Below, piece after piece: positions 6,938-15,295 of a stretch of 64,000 bases of DNA. The stretch lies in assembly GCF_002197755.1 (NCBI RefSeq), contig NZ_NHOT01000003.1, positions 620,001 through 684,000 on the forward strand, written 5' to 3'. The notes below the pieces were generated by a model that had not been told where the DNA came from, did not search any database, and worked only from the letters and a program-made list of their open reading frames with translations. Position 1 is the first letter of the stretch. Each line of letters begins with the position of its first letter. Source of the DNA: Pedobacter sp. AJM (GTDB lineage: Bacteria; Bacteroidota; Bacteroidia; Sphingobacteriales; Sphingobacteriaceae). The position numbers and the translations under genes were made by a program.

Positions 6938-9256
6938 GTGGTAGCTTTTAAAAGAATTTTGCTGATACTCTTCGTTTTATGCTATACCCAGTTGCATGCG
7001 CAAAAGGTGGGTCTTGTTTTTAGCGGTGGCGGTGCAAAGGGCCTGGCACATATTGGCACTTTAAAGGCGCTTGAAGAAAATCACATCCCCATAGATTATA
7101 TTACCGGAACATCAATGGGCGGCATTGTTGGTGCCATGTATGCCGCAGGCTATTCACCGGCAGAGATTGAGAAAATAGCATTAAGTGATGATTTTCAAAA
7201 CTGGGTAAACGGGCGCTATACAAGCGATTATACTTACTATTTCCAAAAGAATGCACCCAATGCTTCTATGCTTACAGCTAAAGTGGCCATAGATACAGGG
7301 TTCCATTTTAGTTTCCGTTCCAACCTGATTAATGATATTCCTTTAAATTTTGCCTTTCTGGAACTTTTCTCACAGGCATCAGCTGTATCTAAGGATGATT
7401 TTAATAAGCTTTTTATCCCCTACCGCTGTATGGTGGCCGATGTGCTTTCTCAGAAAAGTATTACGGTGAGCAAAGGAAGTTTAGCAGAAGCAGTGCGGGC
7501 AACAATGACGGTTCCGATTATTTACCGTCCGATTAAGCTGGATGGAAAATATGTTTTTGATGGTGGTTTGTATAATAACTTCCCTGCAGATGTAATGGAA
7601 AGGGAATTTAAGCCTGATTATATGATCGGTGCCAATGTTTCTTCCAAAACCTATAATGAATATCCTAAAAATACCGATGACCGTTTAATGAACCGTTTCC
7701 TGGTGTACATGTTTTTGTCCAAATCAGACTCCACCATGATTGGAAAAAACGGCGTTTACATCCAGCCTGATCTGGCTGAATATACCGCAACCAACTTTGC
7801 CCCCGTAAAAGAACTGATTAAAAGAGGATATGATGCAACGATGGCAGATATGCCCAGGATTAAACTATTGATCAGCAGAAGGGTCAGTGATGAGGAACTG
7901 GCAAAAAAAAGAGCCATTTTTAATTCCAAAAAACCTGATTTCAAGTTCCGTACAGTTTCTGTATCCGGCGTAAACGACCAGCAGAAAAAATATATCGAGC
8001 GCTTATTCAAAAGTGACCAGCCTACATTTAACCTGCAGGATATTAAGCGCGGCTACTATAAACTGGTTGCCGATCAGACTTTTGAAACCGTTTATCCCAA
8101 AATATCTTATCAGTCTGTTACCGATAGCTATACTTTTGAAGTGGTGGCTCAGCCCAAAAAAAGCTTTAAACTGGATTTGGGTGGCAATATATCCACCCGC
8201 CCCATCAGTAATGTTTTTCTGGGTGCCGAATACAATTATTTAAACCGCAAGGCATACACCTTTGGAACGAGCTTTTATTCCGGTCGCTTTTACGAATCGG
8301 TTCAGTTGAACGGCCGGATAGATTATCCTACAAAATTACCGCTTTTTCTGGCTGCAGAAATGACTTATAACCACTGGAACTTTTACAATACCAGCCAGAT
8401 TTTTATTGAAAATCCACGCCCTATTTATATCGAGCAATCTGACCGCAAGATTGACCTGATGATGGGTGTTCCATTAAATTACAACACTAAAATAGTCCTG
8501 CACTCCAGCTTCATCAATAATACGGATCGATATAGCCCGAATAATACCTTTGCGGTGGGCGACTTACTGGATCAAACCATTTTTAATGGCTTCAGGGGTT
8601 CACTTAATCTCGAAAAAAACTCTTTAAACAGGAAACAATATGCCACCAATGGTCAAAATTTCTCTCTCAGCTTCAACTATACCACCGGCAGGGAAAATTA
8701 TACGCCGGGCAACATCTTTCGCAATACACTTGGTTATGTTAAATCACCGGAAGTGAGCAGATTGCACCATTGGGGCAGTATTAAAATCACTCAGGAGAAC
8801 TATTTTCTGCACCTGAAGAAGTATACGCTCGGCTATATTGTGGAAGGCGTGATTTCCAATCAGCCTTTATTCAACAATTATTACTCTACGTTGCTGGTTG
8901 CTCCTGCCTTCTACCCTATTCAGGATAGCCGTTCGCTCTTTCTCGATAAATTCAGGGCCACTACTTATGCTGCCGGAGGGATTAAAAATATTTATAGCCT
9001 TAAAAAAAATATTGATTTAAGGGCTGAAGCTTATTTATTTTTACCGCATAAGGAATTTGAACGTGTTGGCCTGCAGGATGTTGATTATGCAAAGGCTATT
9101 ACAAAAATTCGCTATGCGGCAACAGCCGGAGTGGTTTATCATACACCGCTTGGCCCCGTAAGCCTGAGTTATAATTTATATAATGATGCAGTTAAAAGAA
9201 ATGGTGTATTATTGCATATCGGTTATTTAATTTACAATAAACGTTCTATCGAATGA
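6938..9256 (+). CDS. Patatin-like phospholipase with POTRA and outer-membrane beta-barrel domains
   Basis: The 772-residue protein has a signal peptide ending LHAQ, a patatin domain with the oxyanion loop SGGGAKG (29-35), nucleophile elbow GTSMGG (Ser59) and catalytic Asp208 in DGG, then a POTRA-like segment (about 335-410) and a C-terminal surface-antigen/BamA-type barrel (about 415-772, many YxLxxxxY-like strands). It resembles PlpD-type type Vd autotransporters, in which a lipolytic passenger is linked to its own barrel. The start is GTG at 6938, with TAGGAG directly upstream; spacing is short but no better start fits the signal peptide. Its stop overlaps the next gene by ATGA. Confidence 0.92.
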   Translation: MVAFKRILLILFVLCYTQLHAQKVGLVFSGGGAKGLAHIGTLKALEENHIPIDYITGTSMGGIVGAMYAAGYSPAEIEKIALSDDFQNWVNGRYTSDYTYYFQKNAPNASMLTAKVAIDTGFHFSFRSNLINDIPLNFAFLELFSQASAVSKDDFNKLFIPYRCMVADVLSQKSITVSKGSLAEAVRATMTVPIIYRPIKLDGKYVFDGGLYNNFPADVMEREFKPDYMIGANVSSKTYNEYPKNTDDRLMNRFLVYMFLSKSDSTMIGKNGVYIQPDLAEYTATNFAPVKELIKRGYDATMADMPRIKLLISRRVSDEELAKKRAIFNSKKPDFKFRTVSVSGVNDQQKKYIERLFKSDQPTFNLQDIKRGYYKLVADQTFETVYPKISYQSVTDSYTFEVVAQPKKSFKLDLGGNISTRPISNVFLGAEYNYLNRKAYTFGTSFYSGRFYESVQLNGRIDYPTKLPLFLAAEMTYNHWNFYNTSQIFIENPRPIYIEQSDRKIDLMMGVPLNYNTKIVLHSSFINNTDRYSPNNTFAVGDLLDQTIFNGFRGSLNLEKNSLNRKQYATNGQNFSLSFNYTTGRENYTPGNIFRNTLGYVKSPEVSRLHHWGSIKITQENYFLHLKKYTLGYIVEGVISNQPLFNNYYSTLLVAPAFYPIQDSRSLFLDKFRATTYAAGGIKNIYSLKKNIDLRAEAYLFLPHKEFERVGLQDVDYAKAITKIRYAATAGVVYHTPLGPVSLSYNLYNDAVKRNGVLLHIGYLIYNKRSIE

Positions 9257-9783
9257 AACAATTAATCTTATTTTGCTCACTTTGTTTGGTGGCTTTCATC
9301 AGCTCGGCACAAACCGCAACCATTAACAATTTCCTGGTGAAGGAAAATTTAATTAAAAATAATAAGCTCGCCATTATTGCCGCCGATTCGCTGAATGTTC
9401 CGAATGAAAATATTAATGGGACATATACCTTTAGCGTAAGTGGTTTTACCCAGATTCTTAAATTCAATGATGGCATCGCAGTATTGCCCTTGCCCATAGA
9501 TAAATCTACTTTTGTTTATATCAAACATCAAAACGATTTCGGTACACATAGTAAACTTGTTTATGTATACAAAAAAGACAATGACCTGAATCCATACACC
9601 ATTAATAGTTTATGGCTGTTCATCATTCCAATTGCACTCGTGATTATTGCCTTTGCCTTTAGGAAACTCATCATTTTTGTGGTGATTGCCTTCCTCGTTT
9701 TTGTGTATTTTAACCACAGTTCCGGCTTAAATATCTCTACATTTTTTGAGAGCATATTTGATGGCTTGAAAAATCTGGTCTGA
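9253..9783 (+). CDS. Unrecognised secreted or membrane protein coupled to the patatin gene
   Basis: The 176-residue product has a signal peptide (MKQLILFCSLCLVAFISSAQ), an extracytoplasmic beta-rich region (about 21-115) and two closely spaced hydrophobic helices (about 119-134 and 137-153) near the C-terminus. No family is recognised. The start overlaps the patatin stop in an ATGA, implying translational coupling, so it may assist or modulate that protein. Confidence 0.75.
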   Translation: MKQLILFCSLCLVAFISSAQTATINNFLVKENLIKNNKLAIIAADSLNVPNENINGTYTFSVSGFTQILKFNDGIAVLPLPIDKSTFVYIKHQNDFGTHSKLVYVYKKDNDLNPYTINSLWLFIIPIALVIIAFAFRKLIIFVVIAFLVFVYFNHSSGLNISTFFESIFDGLKNLV

Positions 9784-9818
9784 AATTAAATGCTAAACAC
9801 TTTAACTTATTATCAGCT

Positions 9819-10742
9819 ATGCGTATAGCGGTTATTGATCTGGGCACCAATACCTTTCACCTCTTGATTGCGGAGGTCAGCGGGCAAAATTTTGAAATAC
9901 TTTATAAAACGAATGTCCCTGTTAAACTGGGTGAAGGACGCATCAATGACAACATCATCATTCCGGAGGCATTTGAAAGGGGAATTAACTGTCTTAAAAA
10001 CTTTAAGGAAACTATCTTAAAGTTCAGGGTAGAGAAGATCAGGGCCACTGCTACATCAGCGGTGCGCAGCGCCGGCAACGGGAAAGATTTCGTATATATC
10101 GTTAAGGAACAGACAGGAATAGAGATCGAGATTTTATCTGGTGATGAAGAAGCTGCATTAATTTATGAAGGCGTAAAATTAAGCGGCGCAGTAGAAGATT
10201 TATCCTTAATTATGGATATTGGTGGCGGTAGCGTGGAATTTATCCTATGTAATACAGAAAAATTAATCTGGAAGAAGAGCTACAATATTGGTGCAGCCCG
10301 TTTAATGCAAAGATTTTTTAAGTCAGATCCCATTTCGGATGGGGATAAAAATAATATTTTAGCACACATTCAAGAGGAACTGACAGACTTATTTACCGTA
10401 TGTGCACCGTATCAGCCAAAAACATTAATCGGATCAGCGGGTGCTTTTGAAACCTTTGCCGAATTGGTGAGCAGCGCGAAAAAATCGGTCATTAATTTAG
10501 ATACACTCCAATCCTATCATTTCGATTTTGATGAATATATTACCCTCTCTGTTAAGTTGATTAACTCTACGCATCAACAGCGATCAGAAATGCCGGGTAT
10601 CATTCCTCTTCGGGTAGATTTAATTGTAATTGCAGCCCTCATCACCAACTACGTTCTGGGCAGACTTCAGATTAACCAGCTAAAACTATCAACCTATGAT
10701 TTAAAAATGGGCATGCTGTCGCAAAATTTATTCGAGGGTTAA
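9819..10742 (+). CDS. Ppx/GppA-family phosphatase (exopolyphosphatase-like)
   Basis: The 307-residue protein has the ASKHA-fold landmarks of the family: MRIAVIDLGTNTFHLLIAE at the N-terminus, ATSAVRSAGNG (about 77-87), the catalytic-loop EVEILSGDEEA equivalent (EIEILSGDEEA), and DIGGGSVEF (about 135-143). These enzymes hydrolyse polyphosphate or pppGpp in the cytoplasm. It is the short, two-subdomain form without the C-terminal HD domain. The 3' end overlaps the convergent minus-strand gene by 15 bp. Confidence 0.92.
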   Translation: MRIAVIDLGTNTFHLLIAEVSGQNFEILYKTNVPVKLGEGRINDNIIIPEAFERGINCLKNFKETILKFRVEKIRATATSAVRSAGNGKDFVYIVKEQTGIEIEILSGDEEAALIYEGVKLSGAVEDLSLIMDIGGGSVEFILCNTEKLIWKKSYNIGAARLMQRFFKSDPISDGDKNNILAHIQEELTDLFTVCAPYQPKTLIGSAGAFETFAELVSSAKKSVINLDTLQSYHFDFDEYITLSVKLINSTHQQRSEMPGIIPLRVDLIVIAALITNYVLGRLQINQLKLSTYDLKMGMLSQNLFEG

Positions 10743-11408
10743 TTTTTTAGCTGGCATAATCACTCTTCCCATAATGATTGGGCTGCTTTGCAAAGCTAAA
10801 TCTTTTTGCTTGACCTTGCTGTAATCGAGTATCATTGTTGCGGCAAAGCGTGCGCTCTCCACAGAAAGTACATTGCTTTTAAGATCTAAACCATATTTAA
10901 AAACAAATTCATACCGACCAGCTTCATCTGTTATTGTATGATATTTGGTGTTCAAAATGACCACACGAATTCCGGACCTGGGCTTTTTATCTAAACCTAA
11001 AATCACTCCTGATATCCTGGTCACAGTATCTGGCTTTTTATCGTCCTCTTTAACTGTAGACTGCGCTGTAATTTCTGTAGCCACGCGAGGAATAGCAGCC
11101 CTGGCATCCTGAGTAAAAATGGCTACGCCAATGGCCAGTACACCTAGGTATTTCATCCAGTTTCTATTCGCTGGTTTAACTAATAAGTAATAATTCAACT
11201 GATTGAGCTGCGTAACTGTTAAACGGCCACATATCGAAGTGCTGGCTTGAGTTAATACAGAAATGATTTCTGCGTTGGTATAATTCGTAAAGTCAATCAC
11301 GTTTTTTGAACAGGCTGTACAGAAAGCAAAACCTGATTCTTTTTCCATCTCATCCCAATGCTGAGTACAGGGTTCTGCAATGGTCACTTGTGCTGGCGAA
11401 TTTTTCAT
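10728..11408 (-). CDS. Membrane protein with N-terminal Cys motif and carboxypeptidase-regulatory-like domain
   Basis: The 226-residue product has an N-terminal Cys-rich cytoplasmic segment (Cys14, His17, Cys30-x2-Cys33, Cys60; PCTQHWDEM and FCTACSKNVIDFT), one membrane helix (about 84-104), and an exported carboxypeptidase-regulatory/TonB-plug-linked type beta domain (about 130-215, ISGVILGLDKKPRSGIRVVILN). This architecture recurs in Bacteroidota and its function is unknown; the Cys cluster suggests metal or redox sensing. It overlaps ppx tail-to-tail. Confidence 0.7.
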   Translation of the reverse strand: MKNSPAQVTIAEPCTQHWDEMEKESGFAFCTACSKNVIDFTNYTNAEIISVLTQASTSICGRLTVTQLNQLNYYLLVKPANRNWMKYLGVLAIGVAIFTQDARAAIPRVATEITAQSTVKEDDKKPDTVTRISGVILGLDKKPRSGIRVVILNTKYHTITDEAGRYEFVFKYGLDLKSNVLSVESARFAATMILDYSKVKQKDLALQSSPIIMGRVIMPAKKLTLE

Positions 11409-11528
11409 CTTTTAGATTTGTTAACATGATGAAAAAGAAATCAGGATTCCATAAGTTATTTAAAATGATTTAATTGTTTTGCAATAGAAAAAACATAGCA
11501 GATGTTGTACAACTACAATTCAGTTACA

Positions 11529-11753
11529 ATGTTGAGTAGAATCGAAAAACTTATTAATAGATTCTTATCAAAGCCCAAAGATTTAACCTGGGGGAAATTA
11601 ATTACGGTACTTAGGTTTTATGGTTTCGAAGAATTGTCAGCAGGAAAAACAGGTGGCTCGAGAAGAAAATTTGCTGATAAAAATAAAGATATCATAAGTT
11701 TGCATAAGCCTCTTCCAAAAAATATTGTGAGGTATTCTTCGGAAAAATTGTAG
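11529..11753 (+). pseudogene. HicA-type toxin with replaced C-terminus
   Basis: The ATG at 11529 gives MLSRIEKLINRFLSKPKDLTW, the usual start of HicA toxins of this type, and the dsRBD-like core KTGGSRRKF...IISLHKP is intact. After PKNIV the normal tail (a helix of about 15 residues) is missing: the frame runs into DNA that in another frame encodes part of HicB, giving an out-of-family ending RYSSEKL. HicA is an mRNA interferase. The His of the motif (LHKP) remains, so residual activity cannot be ruled out. Confidence 0.8.
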
Positions 11754-11818
11754 GCATAAATGATCTTATTACGTTTGAAGACTCTTCAGTAAACCATAAA
11801 AGCAATGTTGTGGGCTGA
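11729..11818 (+). pseudogene. HicB antitoxin fragment fused to the hicA 3' end
   Basis: In a frame shifted from hicA, codons 11729-11794 read EVFFGKIVGINDLITFEDSSV, the core of the HicB antitoxin N-terminal domain. After SSV the homology stops and the frame ends at TGA 11816-11818. The hicB start codon, the first ~15 residues and the DNA-binding C-terminus are gone. This shows an internal deletion joining hicA to hicB plus loss of the hicB 3' part. Confidence 0.75.
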
Positions 11819-11889
11819 ATTAACAACATAAAGAACTTAGTAGGTTTAACTTGATTGAATCTGTATTCAAATTCAGGATTAGCTACTTA

Positions 11890-12459
11890 TCAACCTAAGA
11901 AGTTTTTGAGCTCTTGATATAACTTTTCAGTAGGCAGCCCCATTACATTGGTGTAAGAGCCTTCAATTCGCTGTACCACTACCAATCCCCACCAGTCTTG
12001 CACACCATAACTCCCGGCCTTATCATATGGCTGATAGTGATCAATATAGAAATCAATCTCCTCACTGGTAACTGACTTACAATAAACTTCAGTCCGGTCA
12101 TAAAAAGAATAGATTTTATTGCCTTTAGCTAATGTCACACCCGTATAAACTTCATGTTTACGACCAGATAATTTTGCCAGCATTTCCTGAGCGTGTGCAC
12201 GATCTGCTGGCTTGCCTAATATTTCGCCATTTAAGGCCACGATGGTATCAGCCGTGATGACGATTTCATCATCAGCCTTAAATGCTTTTGCTTTTTGTTC
12301 TGAAATGTAAACAGCAATTTCGGCAGGAGACAATCCATCAGGATAACTTTCATCGACATCTTTCAGTACCACTTTAAAATTTAAGCCTATCAGGGTTAAA
12401 AGTTCCTGTCTGCGCGGTGATTTTGATGCCAGTATGATGGGTGGGAATGTAATTGCCAT
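11890..12459 (-). CDS. maf: Maf-family nucleotide pyrophosphatase
   Basis: Starting at ATG 12459 gives MAITFPPIILASKSPRRQELL; an upstream ATG at 12495 would add an unlikely 12-residue extension. The SPRR motif near residue 15, the EYISEQKAKAF-like helix and the ITADTIVALNGEILGKP segment identify Maf, which hydrolyses non-canonical or canonical nucleoside triphosphates (dTTP/UTP in YhdE types) to monophosphates. About 190 residues, normal for the family. It follows the DUF4890-like gene with 68 bp between. Confidence 0.93.
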   Translation of the reverse strand: MAITFPPIILASKSPRRQELLTLIGLNFKVVLKDVDESYPDGLSPAEIAVYISEQKAKAFKADDEIVITADTIVALNGEILGKPADRAHAQEMLAKLSGRKHEVYTGVTLAKGNKIYSFYDRTEVYCKSVTSEEIDFYIDHYQPYDKAGSYGVQDWWGLVVVQRIEGSYTNVMGLPTEKLYQELKNFLG

Positions 12460-12527
12460 AACGTAAATTTTTGCTAAAATAATAAAAGCGACCAAAAGCC
12501 GCTTTTATTATCGAATGTTTTAACAGA

Positions 12528-12908
12528 TTAATTACTTCCACCCTGCATACGCTTCTGCATTTCAGCGCGTTGCTCTTTCTGCCAGGCCTCATAAGTTTTT
12601 TTCTGATCATCATTTAGCACTGCAGAAACCTTTGTATCATTTTCCGCACGGAATTTTTGCATCTTCTCCCTCATCGCATCCCGATCAGCTCCCTGCATTT
12701 CTTCACGCATCTTTTTCATGGCTTCAGCTTGTTCCGTAAAAACAGTGGTTAGCTTCGTTTTCTGGTCATCACTCAGCTTTAGCTTTTCATCCAATAGTTT
12801 TACACGTTCTTCAGGTTTCATCATCATACCTCTTCCGCCCCCCTGTTGTGCCTGAGCGAAACCAGCTATGCCCAGCATTAATCCGCAGATCATTAATAAT
12901 TTTTTCAT
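12528..12908 (-). CDS. Secreted Spy/DUF4890-like helical protein
   Basis: A 126-residue protein with a signal peptide (MKKLLMICGLMLGIAGFAQAQ) and a mature part that is almost entirely charged amphipathic helix: LDEKLKLSDDQKTKLTTVFTEQ and a second VLNDDQKKTYEAWQKEQ repeat, resembling the LTxxQ motif of Spy/CpxP periplasmic chaperones. It is likely a periplasmic stress or chaperone-like protein. Met and Gln are abundant, and Gly-rich ends flank the helices. Confidence 0.75.
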   Translation of the reverse strand: MKKLLMICGLMLGIAGFAQAQQGGGRGMMMKPEERVKLLDEKLKLSDDQKTKLTTVFTEQAEAMKKMREEMQGADRDAMREKMQKFRAENDTKVSAVLNDDQKKTYEAWQKEQRAEMQKRMQGGSN

Positions 12909-13053
12909 CTTGTTGTTTTTTGAAATTTAGACAAGTTGGAGTATTAGCAGGAAACAAAGTTTAATGGCATACTGTAACTTCAATGTTGCAAATTAAAACA
13001 GATCAATCTTTTAAGTGCAATTCTGCCACAGACAATGGATAAGATTACATTTT

Positions 13054-13146
13054 CGTCATTGCGAGGAGGAACGACGAAGCAATTTATTTTGCGAAGAAAG
13101 ATTGCCTCACGCCATTACGGAGCCTGCCCTTCAGTTCGCAAGGACG
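13054..13146. repeat. MITE-like intergenic repeat with imperfect terminal inverted repeats
   Basis: CGTCATTGCGA (13054-13064) and TCGCAAGGACG (13136-13146) are inverted repeats matching at 10 of 11 positions; an inner GAAGCAAT/ATTGCCTC pair partly continues the stem. The opening words CATTGCGAGGAGGAACGACG resemble a family of short palindromic elements that I recall as common in Bacteroidota intergenic DNA. Only one copy is present in this window. Confidence 0.6.
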
Positions 13147-13166
13147 AATTTCCCTAATGATCCAAC

Positions 13167-13694
13167 TTACTTACCCGAATCAGCAGCATTTGGATTTTCA
13201 TCGTGCCATCTGCCCTGTACTTTCATTACCTTCTCAATAATGTCTCGTGCAGCCATTTTACCACCGTTGTAGGGAGATATAAATGTAGATATGGCCTTAA
13301 TCTCCTCAGCCGCATCAGCCGGACAAGTGGGAAGCCCAACCAGTTTCATCACTTTTAAATCCGGAATGTCATCACCCATATAAAGTACTTCACTCGCGGT
13401 AATGCCTTTTTCTTTTAAATATTGGTTAAAGATCGAAACCTTATCACCAGCGGCTAAAAAAATATCGCTTATGCCCAGATTGAGAAAACGTTTCCGTAAG
13501 GCAATACCATCTCCACCCGATATGATGCAAAAATGATATCCCTTCTTTACGGCCAGTTGCATGGCATAGCCATCTTTAATATTAAAAGTACGCAGTGATT
13601 CCCCGCTCTCTGTTACCTGAACAGATCCATCTGTTAATACACCATCAACATCAAAGATGAAGGTGGTGATTTCCTTTAGTTTTTGAAGAAACAT
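13167..13694 (-). CDS. kdsC: KdsC-like HAD phosphatase (KDO 8-phosphate phosphatase)
   Basis: The 175-residue protein has the HAD motifs IFDVDGVLTDGSV (nucleophile Asp15, acid/base Asp17), SGGD (motif II, about 60-63) and MGDDIPDLKVM (motif IV), and no cap domain, as in tetrameric KdsC. It dephosphorylates 3-deoxy-D-manno-octulosonate 8-phosphate in lipopolysaccharide core synthesis. No kds neighbours are adjacent; it lies downstream of iscX on the same strand. Confidence 0.9.
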   Translation of the reverse strand: MFLQKLKEITTFIFDVDGVLTDGSVQVTESGESLRTFNIKDGYAMQLAVKKGYHFCIISGGDGIALRKRFLNLGISDIFLAAGDKVSIFNQYLKEKGITASEVLYMGDDIPDLKVMKLVGLPTCPADAAEEIKAISTFISPYNGGKMAARDIIEKVMKVQGRWHDENPNAADSGK

Positions 13695-13738
13695 TTGTGC
13701 GTATGATGTTTAGCGTTAGGCGTTCGGAACCGATTCAA

Positions 13739-13766
13739 GACTAAGGACTCCGAACTCATGACTTAC
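13739..13766 (-). repeat. Heptamer-phased repeat tract behind iscX
   Basis: Four 7-bp units of the GACTnnn type (GACTAAG, GACTCCG and degenerate copies) sit in perfect 7-bp phase starting 1 bp after the iscX stop codon. Related degenerate heptamers extend through the rest of the intercistronic gap towards kdsC. Confidence 0.75.
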
Positions 13767-13767
13767 T

Positions 13768-14010
13768 TTACTGATTATCTCTCCATTCGTAAACCCAGGC
13801 AGATTGTATTTGCTCTAAATGCCCTTCGCTGCTTTCTTCACGGGTTCCTTTAAAGTTCGGTAATTCCAAAACCCACTCTAAAAGCTCCGTGAAACGGATG
13901 CGATAGATTTTGGCTTCGGTAAAGTCATCACCAAATTTCTCGTATAAAGACATGGCGATATCTTCATAATCATTCCAGTAAAAAGGCAAGGCAAATTTAT
14001 CGTTGTTCAT
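13768..14010 (-). CDS. iscX: Fe-S assembly protein IscX
   Basis: The 80-residue product contains the IscX winged-helix pattern: FYWNDYEDIAMSLYEKFGD near the N-terminus, RFTELLEWVLELPNF in the middle and EGHLEQIQSAWVYEW at the end. IscX binds the cysteine desulfurase IscS and iron and tunes Fe-S cluster assembly. It lies beside a ferredoxin gene, as in many isc loci, but the rest of isc is not in the window apart from a distant hscA. Confidence 0.92.
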   Translation of the reverse strand: MNNDKFALPFYWNDYEDIAMSLYEKFGDDFTEAKIYRIRFTELLEWVLELPNFKGTREESSEGHLEQIQSAWVYEWRDNQ

Positions 14011-14018
14011 GTTGTTGT

Positions 14019-14067
14019 AAAGTTGAAGGTTAAAAGTTAAAGGTTGAAAGTTATGAGTTAAAAGTTA
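14019..14067 (-). repeat. Heptamer-phased repeat tract upstream of iscX
   Basis: Seven consecutive 7-bp units of the AAAGTTA type (variants AAGGTTA, AAGGTTG, TGAGTTA) in unbroken phase between fdx and iscX, 8 bp before the iscX start. Confidence 0.8.
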
Positions 14068-14119
14068 CCGGTCTGGCGTACTACATCTATAGCTTCATCA
14101 TTTTCGAAAGAATGCTGCA

Positions 14120-14154
14120 GACTCGAGACTAAAGACTATTGACTCCAGACTAAT
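14120..14154 (-). repeat. Heptamer-phased repeat tract abutting the fdx stop codon
   Basis: Five consecutive 7-bp units, each beginning GACT (GACTCGA, GACTAAA and three more), end at 14154 directly next to the fdx stop codon at 14155-14157. Confidence 0.85.
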
Positions 14155-14487
14155 CTAATGTCCCATAAAGCCAGACTGATCCGGAATGGTTACTTCAATA
14201 TCTCCATTGATGACTACACACTGGCAACCCAAACGGGATGTAATTTTTGGGCGAACGGCTCTATCGATAAAGTCTTCCTCTTTATCAGAAATTTCCTCCA
14301 AATTATCCATACCCTTTGTTACGTAAACATGGCATGTACTGCATCCGCAAACGCCTCCGCAATTGTGCTGAAGGTCTATTCCATTATCCAGGCAAACATC
14401 TAAAACCGATTCTCCGGCAGCTATAGGTAATTCTATAGATTCGTGATCAGCTTCTTCAAAATTTATTTTTAATTTAAAAATGCTCAT
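14155..14487 (-). CDS. fdx: Adrenodoxin-type [2Fe-2S] ferredoxin
   Basis: The 110-residue protein has the cluster-ligand spacing Cys43-x5-Cys49-x2-Cys52 ... Cys88 (HNCGGVCGCSTCHVYV and RLGCQCVV), characteristic of ISC-type Fdx ferredoxins that supply electrons for Fe-S assembly. Extra cysteines at 47 and 90 are present. It precedes iscX on the same strand, separated by 144 bp of repeats. A -7 element lies 10 bp before the start codon. Confidence 0.93.
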   Translation of the reverse strand: MSIFKLKINFEEADHESIELPIAAGESVLDVCLDNGIDLQHNCGGVCGCSTCHVYVTKGMDNLEEISDKEEDFIDRAVRPKITSRLGCQCVVINGDIEVTIPDQSGFMGH

Positions 14488-14497
14488 AATTATATTG

Positions 14498-14505
14498 CAA
14501 AAATA
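14498..14505 (-). promoter_or_regulatory. TAnnTTTG -7 element of fdx
   Basis: Minus-strand TATTTTTG with 10 nt to the fdx ATG. It matches the Bacteroidota primary-sigma -7 consensus; no clear -33 TTG was found. Confidence 0.55.
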
Positions 14506-14527
14506 GTAAGCTAAAGCGGTAAATATG

Positions 14528-15292
14528 CTATTTGTGCATTAATTTTATACTATCGCTTAAAGTTTGATAAATATGCTGTAGTTCGGGCATGTGGTTTAAC
14601 ATGCTCAAATGCTTGTTTAATGTGGTTTCATCTACCCTCACTGCCGGCCCGGTTTGTACATTTTCTGGTAAATTCATCATCACCTTATCTGCAGTTTCTT
14701 TAATTAAGGGTCTGATGATTTCGAAATCCAGGTGGTTTACCTGAAGCAACTGATGGGCTAATGCGTACAGATGATTGGTAAAATTACAGGCAAAAACGGC
14801 TGAGAGATGCAGCACCTTCCTTTGATATCCACCCAGGTGATATACCTTTTGACTTAATTTAGAAGCCAGGCTTTGTAAAATGCTTAAATCAGCTTCATTT
14901 GCAGCTTCAATACATAAGGGAATGTCTTCAAATGAAATTGCTTTCGATTTAGAAAAAGTTTGCAGCGGATATAAAACGCCCGGATGTTTAACTTTCGAGG
15001 ATAACACCTGAATATCTGTAGTGCCTGAAGTATGAACAACAAGACCATTAACCGTTTTCAACTGATCAGCTATGCTTTCAATCGCATCATCTTTAACCGC
15101 TATAATGTATAAATCAGCATTGGTTTTAAGTAACTTCCAATCATTAACAGGTTCACAGGGAATGCCATCGGCCAAAAATTTAGCATGATTCAGATCCTGA
15201 CTATAAATCTGAAGGAGTTCTTCACCCCTACTTTTTAAAGCTTGTGCAAGATGAGTCGCTACATTTCCAGCACCTATTAAAACAATCTTCAT
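14528..15292 (-). CDS. DUF2520 Rossmann-fold protein (F420/NADP oxidoreductase-like)
   Basis: The 254-residue protein begins with a dinucleotide-binding fold MKIVLIGAGNVATHLAQAL (GxGNxA) followed by a DUF2520 C-terminal helical domain with HLSAVFACNFTNHLYALA and the conserved GPAVRVDETTLNKHL. Related proteins resemble ketopantoate or pyrroline-carboxylate reductases, but the substrate is unknown. The start lies 3 bp from the stop of ccmF, so it is co-transcribed with the cytochrome maturation genes. Confidence 0.85.
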   Translation of the reverse strand: MKIVLIGAGNVATHLAQALKSRGEELLQIYSQDLNHAKFLADGIPCEPVNDWKLLKTNADLYIIAVKDDAIESIADQLKTVNGLVVHTSGTTDIQVLSSKVKHPGVLYPLQTFSKSKAISFEDIPLCIEAANEADLSILQSLASKLSQKVYHLGGYQRKVLHLSAVFACNFTNHLYALAHQLLQVNHLDFEIIRPLIKETADKVMMNLPENVQTGPAVRVDETTLNKHLSMLNHMPELQHIYQTLSDSIKLMHK

Positions 15293-15295
15293 CAG

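Noticed and set aside
13015..13272. Plus-strand open frame over the MITE-like repeat
   Set aside because: It is antisense to kdsC for half its length and otherwise translates the repeat.
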